Positions 36,002 to 49,176 are shown, counted from the stretch's first letter. The stretch: 64,000 nt of DNA from Pinus tabuliformis (GCA_031772625.1 CM062813.1:696952420-697016419), one strand, 5' to 3'. Numbers and translations are program-made. Notes: generated by a model not told the origin, from the sequence alone.

Positions 36002-37735
36002 TGATGTAGCCTAAGCCGCATATACCCACAGTATGCAAATAAAATTGCATGATCTATTATTTCCTAGGAAATTTAAAATTCCTTACTTGGTAAAACCTTC
36101 ACAAGTCAAGGTTTAAGGCTCCTTCAATAAACTCTATGCGGAAACATTTCATTTAACTATCCCACAGGGTTCGACTATAGGTTATTTTCACCTCCGGCAC
36201 TTATCAACCATACCCTAGTCTTTAGAATTTGGTTAAAACTCAAACTTAAACCATAATACATTAATCCTGCATATTTCTATTATAATTTCCATATAATAGA
36301 AATATTTCATAACCCACACTTAAAACCTTACCTTTCCGCCATTCCACAAACCTTTGCACATATATCGACGCTCAACCTGTGCTTCAAATCTCCACCGTTG
36401 ATCTGTCTCGCCCGATCCAATAGCTAACATGTCGTCCGCTCATAAACTAGTCCAGACAATTTCCATTGTTGATGTGACCCATCCAATCGAACGACTATCG
36501 TGCAATCTCACGCAGATACTTGCATGACCGATATCAGGTCGAGAGCGCGCGAGAAAAGTAGTTTTCTCGTGCTACGTGTCACCCGCTAAGGGTAATCGTG
36601 TGAATTTTAGGAATACCACTTACCACCTTGAGACCACGCAAGATACTACTTACCGCCTATGAAGATTGTGCCACTATTCAGTTAACACGTGGTTTTAATC
36701 AATCCATCCAATCCTTGACTTCACTTTGCGTGACTTAATCCTAGCTGCCTATATCACACAATCTCGTATGTTGATCTAACTGATCCAACGAATGTACTTT
36801 GCTGCTATGTTCTTTTGTTTCTAACTGTGTAATAGCCCATTCATCTTTTTGCCTGTGTATTTGTTCTCGCCTTACGGTCTTCACTTGTTCTAATCTTTAT
36901 CTCCACTTTATTGCGCCTTTACACTTCCTTCATAAATCCTTAGGTTTTAGGACACCTTGCATTTATACCTTTTCTGTAACATTGAAAGTTTTCTCCAGTA
37001 CTGTCTATGTGTAAACCCGTACACTCTTTTATGCACTTCATCAACGATTCTGCACACTTGCAAACCTATGTGACGTAGAATTACTCTAATCCACACATAG
37101 TTTATAATTCCATTAATTAATACACACCACACAACTCAGAAATCAAATTCTTAGTCTTTACAAATAATTATTTACATAATGAATCTCTCTCTCTGGCCTG
37201 ATTTTCTAATTAGTGGCCTTTTCATTTCCTGCCCATAGGCTTATAGTCAAGCCTATCTAATCTATGAACTCTAATTCTGACTCTAACTAACTAACTCTCT
37301 CTATGCTTTTTACGATTACATTTATACAAAAGGTTATGTAACCCATTTCTGGTTCAGATCCTTAATCTGCTCATCAAGTCCTAAAATCTCTCAATGATCC
37401 CTTGGGGATCTCAACAACTCAACTCAATCCTAAGGATTCTCTTTAATCCCCAAAATCATGAAACCAAATCCTAATCTAAGATTTACAATATTTCAAAATC
37501 TCTCAATCCTCACTACGCACTCATCATCACTCATGTTCTCCTACATTCGAGAACATTTACAAATATCCTCACAATATCTAATTAATTCCTATTCTAAATA
37601 TCTCTCACAAACTTACTTGAAAACCCTTAATTATTACATTAATTTAATACTCAAGAAACCAACTCCCTTAAAACATAAGACCCCCTATGTCAACTAAAAT
37701 ACAATGATATTTCTGAGCCGAATGCTCTTGCATCA
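36002..37735 (-). repeat. LTR B3
   Basis: 1734 bp; TGATGTAGCC to TTGCATCA. The adjoining primer site at about 35990-36000 (minus sense TTGGTATCGAA) is more decayed than those of the other units. Confidence 0.92.
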
Positions 37736-37770
37736 GACTCTCAAGGTTGAAAACATTCATAATCTCCTCA

Positions 37771-39723
37771 TCATGTGTTCACATATGTTGATAGAAAACC
37801 TCCAGGGTCCCAAACTTTAGTTTGTATTTGTCTGAATTCCATGTTCCTTTGTTGCTATTGTATGTTTGTTGTCTTCTATTTCATATTCCTCTCCTTATCA
37901 ATAAGTTTCAAATTCTGACTGATCACTCTTCTTGTTGTTGTCAATCTCCTCCATCTGGACTGCTTCATCATTAATTGCCATAATTCTTCAATCTCTATCT
38001 CCAACACATCCTTGAGTTGGTACATACTCTGCCATTTGTTGTTGTACTCTGTCCACTCATCTTCAACTTGTTTTTCATTATCTTCTCTTTGAAGTTGTCA
38101 GATTCTTACTACCGCCCTTTCATCCTTACCCTCTTGTGATTTTCCAAACAACCTCTGTTCAATATCTATAAATTTACTTTCAAAAAGTAAATTGTCCTCC
38201 AATTCCCCTTGTACTTGATTCCTCTCAAATACATTACTATGTTGTTCATCAATTCCAGCATACTTTCCTTCCTCTTCTTTGACAACCCTCAGTAATTTTC
38301 CTTCATTTCCTTGACTGATTCTGATAGTCAATTTAACTTCTCCAAGCACAGTATCTTCATGCTTTTCTTTTTCCCCATCAACATGTCTGACTTGGCAACA
38401 TCCAGTCTTCTTCAGTTCTAAAATTGACTCTTCAACTTGGAACATGTCTGTCTCATTTTCATCAAATCCCGTAATCATAAAACAATTATCATAATTAAAA
38501 ATATAAGGCCTCATTACCTTTTCCTTCTCTGGCATCATCTCAGTATGCTGCTCTAGTTTTTCCTCCTCTATTAGCACATCAATATGCTGATTCAACCTCT
38601 CTAAAGAATTCTCTAAATGATTCTCGAGACTGTTAGCAAATCTCTATTTCACACTATCTGCTTCAATGATGTCTTTCTATTCTTTTCCATTGTAGTGAAC
38701 TCCTTCGTCTGCAATCACATTGTCATACTTTGAGTTTTCCAGCAAATACTCCAGTAATTCAAGTTCTCTGTGACACTTCATAAGTATTTAATCATCACTT
38801 ATAATTCCCGCATTTATACACATTTTATCAGTTTGATAATTACAAGGTTCAACAGTCTCAACTGTTGCTTCACATATCAGTTCTTCAGATTGAATCTCAT
38901 CTCCTTCTTTCACAAGAAATTGTTCCTATGTTATAACAGCTTCAAACATCAATGTATTACTAAATTCTTTCTATTGCAATAATTCACTGCTTTTCTCATT
39001 CAAGAGACATTCTCCATCATTCTTTACTTCAGAGTATTTATCTTCTAAAAGATACTCTTCCATACTTTTGACAGTCTCAAAAGATTGCTCATCCTCTGCA
39101 AAACCTGTAATCACATCAAAATTATTAGATTCAAATAAACAAGATTTCACATCCTCTTGCTGATCTGAATTTGTCCAAGAGTTCAGAAAATCATCAATAA
39201 TTCCTTCTTCAACAAAGTAAAATTCTTACTGTCTTGAATTCGCCCAATGGTTCATAAGATATTTCATAGATCTCCAGTTTTCATCTTCACCTAGAACTTC
39301 ACCTAATTCTGCTTCACAAATGGAAACTTCCATTCTCAACTCAGCTTCTTTGAGTTCTTCAGACTTCAATTGAACATTCATTACCTGTTCAAGCTTCATC
39401 AGCTCTTTTTCTAGCTGCATATTCACCTGCTAATTTCTCTTCTCTTGTAGCCTCTGCCACTTTAATTTCTTCCTCATGACACAACCATGCCTCTGGTCTT
39501 CTTTATTTCTCTGCAACATCTTCATCAATAACTCAAGATGAACTGCAATCTCAGCCTTCTCCCTCTCATATTCTTCTTCGCTTAATTGTCTTTGTATGTC
39601 ATTTGCCTTGGCATCCTCTTTCTTCACCCTTCTTCTACTGTGGTCTTCCTCAGAACCTCTGTTATTTTTGTTATGACTGTCAATAGTCATCTCCTTCTCT
39701 GTCTTCATGAGTTCCTCACTCAC
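37771..39723 (-). pseudogene. Acidic ORF of B unit 3
   Basis: 651 codons in one frame from MSEELMKTEKEM to the stop at 37771, with several in-frame stops. The longest clear stretch runs from 38595 to 38098. It is close to the unit 2 ORF and shares its coiled-coil start and the duplicated ITGF motif (second copy RPYIFNYDNCFMITGF near 38500). Confidence 0.75.
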
Positions 39724-40264
39724 TTACTATGAACTATATTAAAGCCTCTGCAACAGCAACTCCCTTGATGCCATTTACCTCACCAAACTTTCCTCTATAC
39801 TTGGTCTTTTGGCAAGAAATTGGTTCACTATTCTCTCGAACCTCTTTGAGAACTTCTCTCTGCTCCTTCTAGGCTTCAACTCATTTGCACCTTTTAAGAA
39901 CACAACTGTCCTCTTGTATTTCAATCACAAATGAAATACTAGGTTTTGTTCATCTCATCTTTCACTCAGAAATTGTTACTAGCTTCCTTCATCCCTTAGC
40001 AATTCTACCTACATCCTTTGTGGAATTGCCTTTATGATCTTTCCATGAGCTGCAACAAAACCTTTTCAGTAACAAGTCCTCCTTGCGACACGATACCTCA
40101 CTAAGATCCTCTCCTCTGAGCTTAGTCTTTCGGTATCTTTCTAGTTCTTTTCTCTGGAACCAATAGAGCACTCCTTGCTCTATGTTGGTGCAATCTTCTC
40201 ATCTTCTTATGTCGCTACCTGTGCAACAATTTAAAGACCACAAACTCTACAATTTTCAAAACAA

Positions 40265-40266
<2 letters not shown>

Positions 40267-40297
<31 letters not shown>
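40267..40297. repeat. Poly(A) run
   Basis: About 30 consecutive A within B unit 3. The matching place in unit 2 (near 35743) has ten A, so the run expanded locally. Confidence 0.95.
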
Positions 40298-40298
<1 letters not shown>

Positions 40299-40533
40299 AT
40301 ATCATGCCACCTTCAAGACCTCTGCATGATCTTGTTCTACCATTCACCTGCACTTTGAATGGATTGTTCTCTGTTTCTTTGTATCTGCAAATTCTGCTAC
40401 ACTTTATCTCTGTGTGCCTACTGTTTGTCAGATTTAAAATCTAATCTCCTGTTGCCTCTATACATACCTTCAAAACATAGCTCTGTTCTAAGTTTTCTCA
40501 AAGAATTCTTACACGTAGAATTTCCTTATTCAA

Positions 40534-40544
40534 CTCTGATACCA
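40534..40544 (-). other. Intact primer-binding site of B unit 3
   Basis: In the minus sense, TGGTATCAGAG, an exact match to the start of the plant initiator-Met primer site, lies two bases from the LTR end. This fixes the orientation of the array as minus and places the 5' LTR on its right. Confidence 0.85.
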
Positions 40545-40546
40545 AT

Positions 40547-40598
40547 TGATGCAGCCTAAGCCACATATACCCACAGTATGAAAATAAAATTGCATGAT
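40547..40598 (-). repeat. LTR B4, left piece
   Basis: The first 52 bp of the fourth B LTR, ending at tgcatgat where element C is inserted. The LTR resumes at 59262. Together the two pieces give 1723 bp, the same length as B1. Confidence 0.9.
40594..40598. repeat. Target duplication ATGAT, left of element C
   Basis: ATGAT here and at 59257-59261 bound element C. Removing C and one copy restores the B LTR phrase gcatgatctac. Confidence 0.85.
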
Positions 40599-41302
40599 TG
40601 ATCAGATATTGATCAAGGACATTAATCGCAGTTAAGGATAAAGGTTGCAGACAATGCTGCAAACAAGGTAAACGGTTGCAGTTCATATGACCGCTAGATA
40701 AAAGGTTAAAAGGTTAACATTGGCTTTAAGTGATAAAACCTTTATTAAGCTTCCTCTACATGAATTAGTGTAAAAAATGTTAATATTCGCTTTAAAGCGA
40801 TAAAACCTTTGTTAAGCTCCTTTTTCTTAAAATACAAACTAATCACATGGGTGGTCTTGGAAATACAGTAAATGGTTTCTCGCGTGGGTGAAAGGCTGGA
40901 AGTAGTATGCTACTGAAAGCACGTGATTCCACTCAGCAGGGAAAAACTGCTTTTCTCACGCGCCCTCAATTTGATATTGGTTGTGCAGAAATCTGCGCAA
41001 GATGGCGCGATGTTCGTTGGATCGAGCAGGGTCACGTCAACGGTGGAGATCGTCTAGGCAAGTTGGCTAGTAGACGACGCGACAACCATTGGATGGACGA
41101 GATAGATCGACGGTTGATAGTTAACTCGATCGAAAGCTCTATGGAGGATTAACCCTAATCGCCAGGATTATACCACACATATGTGCGCCCAAAAGTTACG
41201 CTAACGACTACCTCCAATGGTCAACCTGGCAATGTGGCTAAAGTTTAGCGGATATGCTGTGTTTAGTTAGAGTTAGCTGCAGTTTCCAATATTGGTGGAT
41301 AT
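40599..41302 (+). repeat. 5' LTR of C, first part
   Basis: Matches 57601-58306, starting TGATCAGATATTGATCAAGG. It contains a roughly 65-bp tandem duplication around gctttaag.gataaaacctt (40715-40830). The GC-rich module shared with B LTRs lies at about 40905-41150, so the 81-codon ORF there is not a gene. Confidence 0.9.
41298..41302. repeat. Flanking repeat GATAT, left of element D
   Basis: GATAT precedes TGTTAGAG here and follows CTCTAACATA at 54092-54096. The intact 3' LTR of C reads ggtggagatatcgc at this point, so the site fits a 5-bp duplication with a small indel. Confidence 0.7.
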
Positions 41303-42730
41303 TGTTAGAGTCGGTATTGTCATCCCTCCGTCAGAGATCAAATCCTCTTGTTGCATTTCATGTTAGGTGTCCCACCCAGTCACTTGCATTCCATTAGGCA
41401 CATATATCATCTGACGACAGTGGCATTCCTCCAATTTTCATCATGTTATTTACCTGTTGGCTCATGTTTGTTCATTTAGGAACATATACAGTCTTCTTTT
41501 TATCTTGAAAATTGCAAAGGTTGTCTTTAGGGTTTCATTGTCAAATAGGTCTAGGGTTTCATTAGGGTTTCGTCAAAAAATGTGTTAAAATGTCCAATAA
41601 TTGCCAGCAGGCCATGAGGAGGTTGCAACATCAATAAATTTTATCATCAAGCATTTGAAAATGTGTTTTTCCTCAAAACTCTGTTTTGAGGAAAAAACAG
41701 AGTATTTAGCATTTATTGTACAAAATCATGAAAGTTTTTGTTTTCCTCATTGTAAATCCATTCATCTACATCCTGGTTTCTTTCCTTAGCCCAAAAGCCC
41801 CAACACCTGCAAAAACAAGCAAGATCAGGTCATTAAATTCATCACAAAGTGAAAAAAGCAGTGAAAAAGTTCAAAAACAGAGTTTAAAGATAAAGTCAAA
41901 TCCAAAACATTATAAAAGTGGGTTTCATGAGCCAAAATTTCAAAAGCTCTTGGTTTATAAGAAATGCCTTCATTTGTAAAGTTCATTTGCAAAAGACAAG
42001 TAAGACAAAGTGATTTCGTTGAGCAAGAGGAAAAAATTGGGTGAAAATTGCTCCTGGTGACTGGCGCGACGCACTGGGCCTCAGAACACAGTGTATTTTT
42101 GCACAGGTGCGGCGCACTGGTGGGGCGCGGCGCATTGGGCGTGCTGCATGGCGCACATAGCCAAAGAGCCCGAAAAACTTCCAAACTCGCTCTAATTGCC
42201 CGAAATTGCTTGGAACGGTCTTGATACAAGTAGGTACACCCTTCAAAGCTGTATTTCATCTAAGTTTGACGATGGTTTGATGATGTGTTTTTTATGGTGC
42301 TTGTGAGAAGCAATCAAACCCTACTATTTAAAAAAAAAAAACTTGCTACCTAGGGTTTGAAAACCTATTTTGCTACCAATTTCATCATCCCTCCATCGCT
42401 TCCCTATCCCATTTATCCCTGAATTTCATTGTTCCCTAAGTTCCCCAACCCCCCTAAATTCACTAATCCCCTATCCCAAGTTCCCTTTCCCAAAATCCTA
42501 ATTGTAAAATCCCAAACCCTAACCCTATACAAAATTCCCATAATGTCCCATTTTTCCCTAGCTAACTCTGTCCCAACAGTCCCTAAATTCCCATTATTTT
42601 TCCCTCTCCTAACAGTCCCTTGTTTCACTGTTTTCCCTTGGTAGCAGAGGTTAAACAATCATCAAAGGCAGTCCAACATAGTTTGACACATCAACTCTTA
42701 TTTCTTCAAGGAAATTTGTCTACCAGCAGT

Positions 42731-44226
42731 ATGGCATCAGATTCTTCATATGATTATAAAGAAGAGATCCAAAGTGATTCACCCATGGAGGGACATGCAC
42801 CCAGGAGGCCTCATAGAGGTGGCAGAAATATCAGAGAAGAACCTACCACTCTTACCGAGTTGCAGGCTTTCCCTCTTGCCATCTTTTGTTTCCAGCATCA
42901 GTCATGCTATGAATTTTGCGAGAAGGTTGCTCATATTCAGTTTCATCGTGAGTTGGCCCGCTTATTTGTGTTGCATTTGCATGGTGATCAAGTCACTCTT
43001 GCTGGTGTTTCTTTCACATTAACACCAGAAACCATTTCATTGGCAACCGACATACCAAACATTGGAGAACCATGGAATAAGAGGCAGAAGATTGACCAAC
43101 AATACTATGAACCATATATCAAACCTGGTTTTCTAAGGCAGCTCAAGAGAGTGTTTCCTTTTCAGTTTCTCAAGGATGAGTATGCTCCTTTAATGAAACT
43201 AATCATGAAGTATTTCACCTGTGAGGGCCGGTTCTCCCGCTTGTATGCTTATCACATTAGGCTGCTGATGCATTTCACTCGGGTATGGATGATGAACATT
43301 CCTTATTTCATATGCCGAAACATAGAGAGGATGGCCACTCTTGTGCAGCACAAGACCCTTAGCAGCAGTTTAACAGTCTTTATCATTTTTCTCTCATCAA
43401 AATTGTGGTCGTTCATCAGCTTGGTTTACAAGGCATCACATGGGATGACTTCATCTCTCGTGAGTTTTTCAGAGCTTCACAGGGACCTTCAGAGGTTGGG
43501 CATGAGACAGGTGGACCTTCTTATCAGCAGGGCCATGAGACCGCTAGTATGTCGGTGTTCATCTCTTATCAGAGAAGCACTAGATGGTTGTTTGCAGTAG
43601 CGAAGTGAGTGTTATCTCCACCCGGGGTGGAAGGGGCCTCTCTTCCTCCATCAGCACAGCAGGTTTAGGACTGAGGCAAGAGGCCTCTACAGGAGGAAGG
43701 ACCATCACGTGAGCGAGAGACTGATTTCATTCTCATTGAGGGTGATGATACTGACATGGGCCCACAAAGTGAAAACATTAGACAGATCATCAAGGAGCAA
43801 CAGGCGGACATTGATGCCTTGTCCACCAAATTGGATAGAGCCCAGTGGACTATATAGTATTTAGAGCAGAGGAACAAGCAACTTGAGGATCAGCAGGTGG
43901 TGATGGAGTTACAGAACATTTGGCAAAACTGCCAAAGTGCCCAAAGGAGGAGGATAGAGTTCACTTCCTTGGAGCAAGAGATCAATGCTGACAGAGTGTC
44001 ATGGCTCGAAAGAGTCAATATCCACTTGGAAAGGAAGTTTGAGAAGGCAATAAATGAGAAGAACATGCTTAGAAACTTGCCATATCATTACTTATCCCGA
44101 AACTTGGTGTGCCAAGCGAGAATCAGGAATTTGAAAGCAAAGCTAAAGAGAGCATCAAAGAGGCAAAAAGAGGATGAAGGAATTCGAATCTTGGCTGAGG
44201 CTTCCTTGGACCATCACAGCACTTGA
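42731..44226 (+). pseudogene. Uncharacterised ORF of element D
   Basis: About 498 codons. The frame runs from MASDSSYDYKEE through VTLAGVSFTLTPETISLATD and then IPNIGEPWNKRQ, FPFQFLKDEYAPLMKLIMKY and RFSRLYAYHIRLLMHFTRVW to about 43370. It then shifts and continues as SLIKIVVVHQLGLQGITWDD. After four or so stops (first at 43606) the same frame gives an acidic stretch and a long coiled coil (LEQEINADRVSWLERVNIHL, then LKAKLKRASKRQKED), ending HHST at 44226. The N-terminal domain resembles in style the retroelement-associated plant ORFs of unknown function; I cannot name a family. The start upstream at 42620 is possible, but the 42731 Met fits the acidic N-terminus. Confidence 0.65.
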
Positions 44227-44316
44227 TAGAGAAGACTCAACCGAAATTTCAAGAAATTTGGAGCAATTTTTGCATTTTGCAAATTTTTGGCACAAAAAAC
44301 AGGTTTTTCTGCCCTA

Positions 44317-44321
44317 TGCGT
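44317..44321. repeat. Target duplication TGCGT, left of element E
   Basis: TGCGT is repeated at 52702-52706. The two copies exactly bound the LTR termini TG and CA of element E. Confidence 0.95.
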
Positions 44322-46096
44322 TGTTTAGTCAATTTAACGTCTTTAAATTGCTCTACATAAATTATCAATTCGGGTATCGTAAACTGATGAAGTGTGGTGC
44401 ACTATATGTGCTTAGTTAACCTTTCTCTTACTTCGTTGTTTTATAGTTTATGTTCAACTCTTCCTAAAACTCTGCTTCAAACACATGTGTTGTGTAAAGC
44501 ACGATTAAGAAGTAGTCAGAAATAAGTCCAAAAAGTAGTCAAGCTCTAAGGTGACAAGTAAGAAAAACCACTTTAAAGACCAGTTATAATGTTCAACTCT
44601 TCCTAAAACTCTGCTTCAAACACATGTGTTGTGTAAAGCACGATTAGGAAGTAGTTAGAAATAAGTCTAGAAAGTAATCAAACTTTAAACTTGCAAAGAA
44701 AGAGCTTGAAAGAAATAACTTGAAATGAAACTGAAAGCAAAGAACTTGAAATGACTTGAAAGTAAATGACCACTTCCAATGGCACTAGACACCATTCATG
44801 CTGCTGCAAATAAAAGAAAAGAAAGTCACTTTTAAAACCAAAGATAATGATTATCTCTCCCTAATTCTCTACTTCTGCCATATGTACTATGCAAAGTATG
44901 ATTAGGAAGTAGCTCAAGTTGAATTAGAAAAGTGATTAAAAATGAGAAAAATCTACTTTAAAGACTAGTGATAACGTTTTGCTCTTTCTAACTCTCTACT
45001 TCAGCCATATGTACTATGCAAAGTATGATTAGAAAGTAGTGAAAGATTAGTCTAAAAAGCACTCAAAGCCAACTGCAAGTTAGTGGTATTCTGATCCTTA
45101 AAAGATAACAGTTCATGATAAAAGATCATTCATGTGTTAGCAGAACTTTGAGAAATAAGACTAAAAATCAGCTATAAAAACAAAGGCAGCAGCTTGAACC
45201 TGTCAACTTCAAATACCATTAGTTTGTAAAGCAAATACATAAACATAAAAACAAATCCCTGGAGAAAATAAAATGCAATAATTCAAACTGTACAAGGCAG
45301 GGGCCCCCTTCTACCTATGAAATCAAAGCATACTTAAAATTGCATGAATGAAAATCTAATCTACCTTACATTCTACAAAGCAATATTTACAAAATGAAAT
45401 CTAATCTACTTACATCCTAATATGCTCCATGACATCTACTTCACATCTCCTTCCATGTTGAGAACATCAAAGCTTTATTCAATTTCTTCAAAAGTGCAAA
45501 GTACAAAAGCTTTCAAAAGCCATGAGACTAACAAGCTAAAAGGACTAAGAAAAGACTAAAGGAAAGACTAAAGAGAGACTAAAAAGAGACTAACTAATGA
45601 AGGAGAGAGATCTCCTATTTATACAAAAAGATGAGAGCCATCTCATTAATGATAATCCATGAATATCTCCCTCTACCTCTAGAGTCCTAATCAAAATAGG
45701 AACTGATAAGACACATGTCTTTTAGAGTTACAATACAATTAGGAGATGTGACACATATCCTCATGATCCCATGATTCTTTTCAACCAAATTCGAATTTGG
45801 CCTTAGAGTGCCACATAAGGGTCTTCTAGAAGCCTCATTTCAACCTACACATGTCAACAAACTCAACCCATTTGTTAGGTATAAGCATATGCACATTATT
45901 TTCTAATGTTTAACCACAAATTCACTTAAAAGGCTTAGAAATAATAAATATTGGAAAAACATAAAGGTAGCCCAATGATAATGAAAGTGGGATGAATGTG
46001 GTGACATAGTAGTGAAATGGAGGTGAAATGGAGGTGATATAATGGACATAATAGTGAAAGTGTAATGGAAATGAATGACATTTTCAAGACTCAACA
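44322..46096 (-). repeat. 3' LTR of E
   Basis: 1775 bp, TGTTTAGTC to CTCAACA on the plus strand. Internally, a degenerate motif (ctctacttc, catatgt, aaagcacgattaggaagtag) recurs about four times at 44450-45050. Short ORFs here are not genes. Confidence 0.97.
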
Positions 46097-46110
46097 TACC
46101 CCCCAACTGA
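46097..46110 (-). other. Polypurine tract of E
   Basis: In the minus sense, CAGTTGGGGGGTA directly precedes the LTR start TGTTGAG. Confidence 0.85.
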
Positions 46111-48400
46111 AGCTATTGCATGTCCTCATGCAACATATATTACATTGACTCTTTTGATCCTTGAGCTTTGGCTTAACTTTGCATGATATCATTTGATAAC
46201 TTCATATTTCTGCAAAGTGTTTTACTTGAATTGCAACATGGTTGGTTCTTGTGTTACAACCATTCTTTTTTTTTTGTTGCCTTCTATTTTGATCTTTGAA
46301 CTTTGCATAATGATATTTTGATTATTGTTGCAAAGTATATCTTTATTAGATTGCATGATGGTTGGTTCTTGTGTGACAACCATGATTTTGTTTGTATCCA
46401 ATTTATCCTTTAAGCACTTTTTCAAAATCCATTGTATGCTCATAATAGCAATGTAATAATTAATATATGTTGGAAGTATGTGAGCTCTTGAATATGTTAT
46501 GGACATGGAAAGATATGAATATGAATGTATTCCCCCCCCAACTGATGGTATTGGCAATTTTATGAAATGAGGAAGAGAAATGTTTTTCCAACAATTATCA
46601 TTCTAGCTTTTTATGGAATTCTATGGTTAAAAGTTAGAAAATGTCGTACCTTCACTTACCCTTTGGAATGGATGAGTTGTATGTGTAGTGGCTGAAAACT
46701 TCTGATCATTTTCTTCTTCAAGTGGCTGATCAAGAGGAGTCATGGATAGAGAGATAAGATGACTTTTTATTGCTTCTACTAAAACTTGCTGAATCTGCTC
46801 CAAAATGCTGAAAATAATAGTCTTCATGTCTTCAAAACTCATTGGCACAATTCCTACTATGTGAAAAGATGTTCTGATGTCGAACATAGTAGGAAATTGT
46901 TGGCTTAGTGGTCATTAATGGATGCCACTAGTCAACACAAGCACTCTCACCATTGATGTCAATGAGAGTCAAGATGCCCAAACACATCTTGCTAGGTACG
47001 AATGAATTTGCTGATGTCGAGTCACCTAGAAGATCTAACGAACAAGGGACATTAATGTATTCCCATTGTTTGTCAGCATGAGGACTTGCCATTAAGGTAT
47101 GCAAGCCTCAAGGTGTTTTTACAAAGAAATTAGACTCAAAGGACTATGGACTCAATAATTTGCATTGAAGCAGGGCTTATTTGCGGAATGAAAATGACAA
47201 GGAATGGAAAATGAAAATGGAAAATGGCAATGGAGAACAGAAATGACAATGGCAATAAGCATGTGAATGAGCCTCTTGCTTTTATTTGTGGGTTATGAAT
47301 GGACAAAAAGAGATGGAAAGTGTATGTGAATGAAAATAGAAGATATGGAAGAAAGTGAGATGAATGGTTTATTATGAAGTATGGATGTGATGGAGACAAT
47401 AGTATCTGAAAGTTTTTCAAGTGTTTGGATCTGATTTTTGCATCAACATATTTCCTCTTTGTTGCTGATCATCCTCTTATGAAACAAATTGGTCTCTTAG
47501 AGAGACATCATTCCCTTGTAGTCATTTGTCCTTCCTCCTGGAACCTGCAAAAAAACTAATACTTCTTCTGCAATGGAATGTAAGATTATCAAAGGAGAGA
47601 GGTGGCCAATCTCTCTAGTTATGATATTTAAACACAAAACTAAGAATTTGTATTAATGAAACAAGTTCTCAAAGGAAAAATCAAAAGAATTTATACCTAC
47701 TTTGGAATTAGTGCCTCAAGTTGATGTTGCTTCTTTTCAGCAATTTATTTCATTATTTGCCATTTCAAACTCTAATGATATATTTCTCATTGTATAGATC
47801 TTGTTGAGATCTTTCCAATGGTACTTAAATCATCAAAATCTGATTTTGTATGAGAAAGATAGGCTGATTTGAACAATGAGGTTTTTCTGGCTGCGGAATT
47901 GAGGAACAACTCTGTAGCTAAAAATCTTGAATAAAAAGTTAGCCATTCAATTTCATTATCAGTCCAAAATTAATCAATACCTTCAGAAAAGTGAGAAAAT
48001 AACTTGTTCATTTCATTGATTCAATTTTTTTTTTTTTTTTTTTTGACATGCAGCGACTTAGTGTGGCGACTTTGTTATAACACCCAATTTGACTTCCCTT
48101 TGACTGGGGTCTTTTTCAGCAAATTTGACCGAATGAATAGGACACCATCCATGTACTGACATTTCCCTAGCTACCCATGTGACCTGTTTTGCTTGATGAC
48201 ACCTACAACCTAGAGTTTAACAAAACAGCTGCGGGATCACTAAATGGCTGCGGGATCGCTTAATGGCTGCGGGATTGCAGAGTGTAAAAAATACTGTGAA
48301 ATGGAGTGGCTGTGTGCGAACAAACTAAGCAATTTCTCCATCTCAAACTTTGGCTGAAAAATGGAACTGTGGAGTTTGAAACAGAGCTGCGGGGTTTAAA
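46111..48400 (-). other. Non-coding 3' internal region of E
   Basis: AT-rich with only short unrecognised ORFs (46557-46222, 46887-46627, 47420-47136). 46930-47110 resembles 13430-13640 of A1. A run of about 20 T is at 48025-48045. A 20-21-bp unit with gctgcgggatc is repeated three times at 48226-48276 and again near 50475-50505. Confidence 0.6.
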
Positions 48401-48402
48401 AC

Positions 48403-48725
48403 ATTATGGTCATCAAAGGGGAAGCAAGCAACTATCATATCCTTTATCCTCGGATGCTTCTTTGTTGAAAAGAGAACTCCATTATGATCAGATACTGTAA
48501 TAGATGGTCAAACCCAGTAAGGCATTTATGAAGACGGAATCCCCGAAGTATACATCTCCTACCAGGTTGAACTTCATCATTGGAATATGTGAGAACTCGT
48601 TCAAAATATTTTACATAGTGAATTTGGGTTGGAAGAACAACTACTACATTCTCTATATCTTCCTTCAGCCATAAGTACGCACTTTGACAAAATGATACTA
48701 TGAGTTGAATTGGAGGGCAAGAGAC
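48403..48725 (-). pseudogene. PTEN: Captured, rearranged plant PTEN phosphatase fragment
   Basis: The minus frame reads CPPIQLIVSFCQSAYLWLKE and DIENVVVV, then jumps straight to LPTQIHYVKYFERVL, QPGRRCILRGFRLHKC and, after a one-base loss near 48520, PSITVSDHNGVLFSTKKHPR. This order is specific to plant PTEN (phosphatase domain leading into C2), which removes the 3-phosphate from phosphoinositides. The segment that should lie between VVVV and LPTQ holds the catalytic HCxxGxxRT loop and is missing, so the piece cannot be an active enzyme. Just downstream, 48432-48403 encodes VACFPFDDHN, which in PTEN lies before CPPIQL. Exon order is thus scrambled. Confidence 0.9.
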
Positions 48726-49176
48726 ATGGTACAGGTGACATGGTACAAGTGACGTGGTGGAGAACGGAAATGTGGTGAAGGTGAAAGAGCCGTATCCAAC
48801 CAAATCAAACAGAGCCGTCTTCGATTCGGACTGTTCAACACATGTATTAATGATTTGAAAGGGAAGAAGACGTACTATTTCAAACAATCAAAGCGCACCG
48901 TGTATGACTTGGCTGCCAAGAAAACTGGATCTGAGCAGATTTCTCAGGGAAAACGAAATGTAGTCACAATTGTTAAAAAAAACACTGATTTTTTTACGCG
49001 CGGCAGCCAAAAAGGGACTCCAAAGAACCGAACATTTCTCCCAGACCACCACGAATTTTCCCAAACGGTTTCTGGGTTATCTAATTAACCCACCTGGTAA
49101 CAAAACCCATGTTTTATTTTTTTGAAATTCGCTACCATTTGGGCAAATTGAGCATGTAAAGTTTGACGTTTTTCTG

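Noticed and set aside
40907-41152. 81-codon ORF in GC-rich sequence
   Set aside because: Part of the GC-rich module of the C LTR that recurs in other LTRs with stops.
41303-41700. Left LTR of D matching the right end at 53700-54091
   Set aside because: Direct comparison by eye showed only the terminal 8-10 bp in common, as inverted ends.
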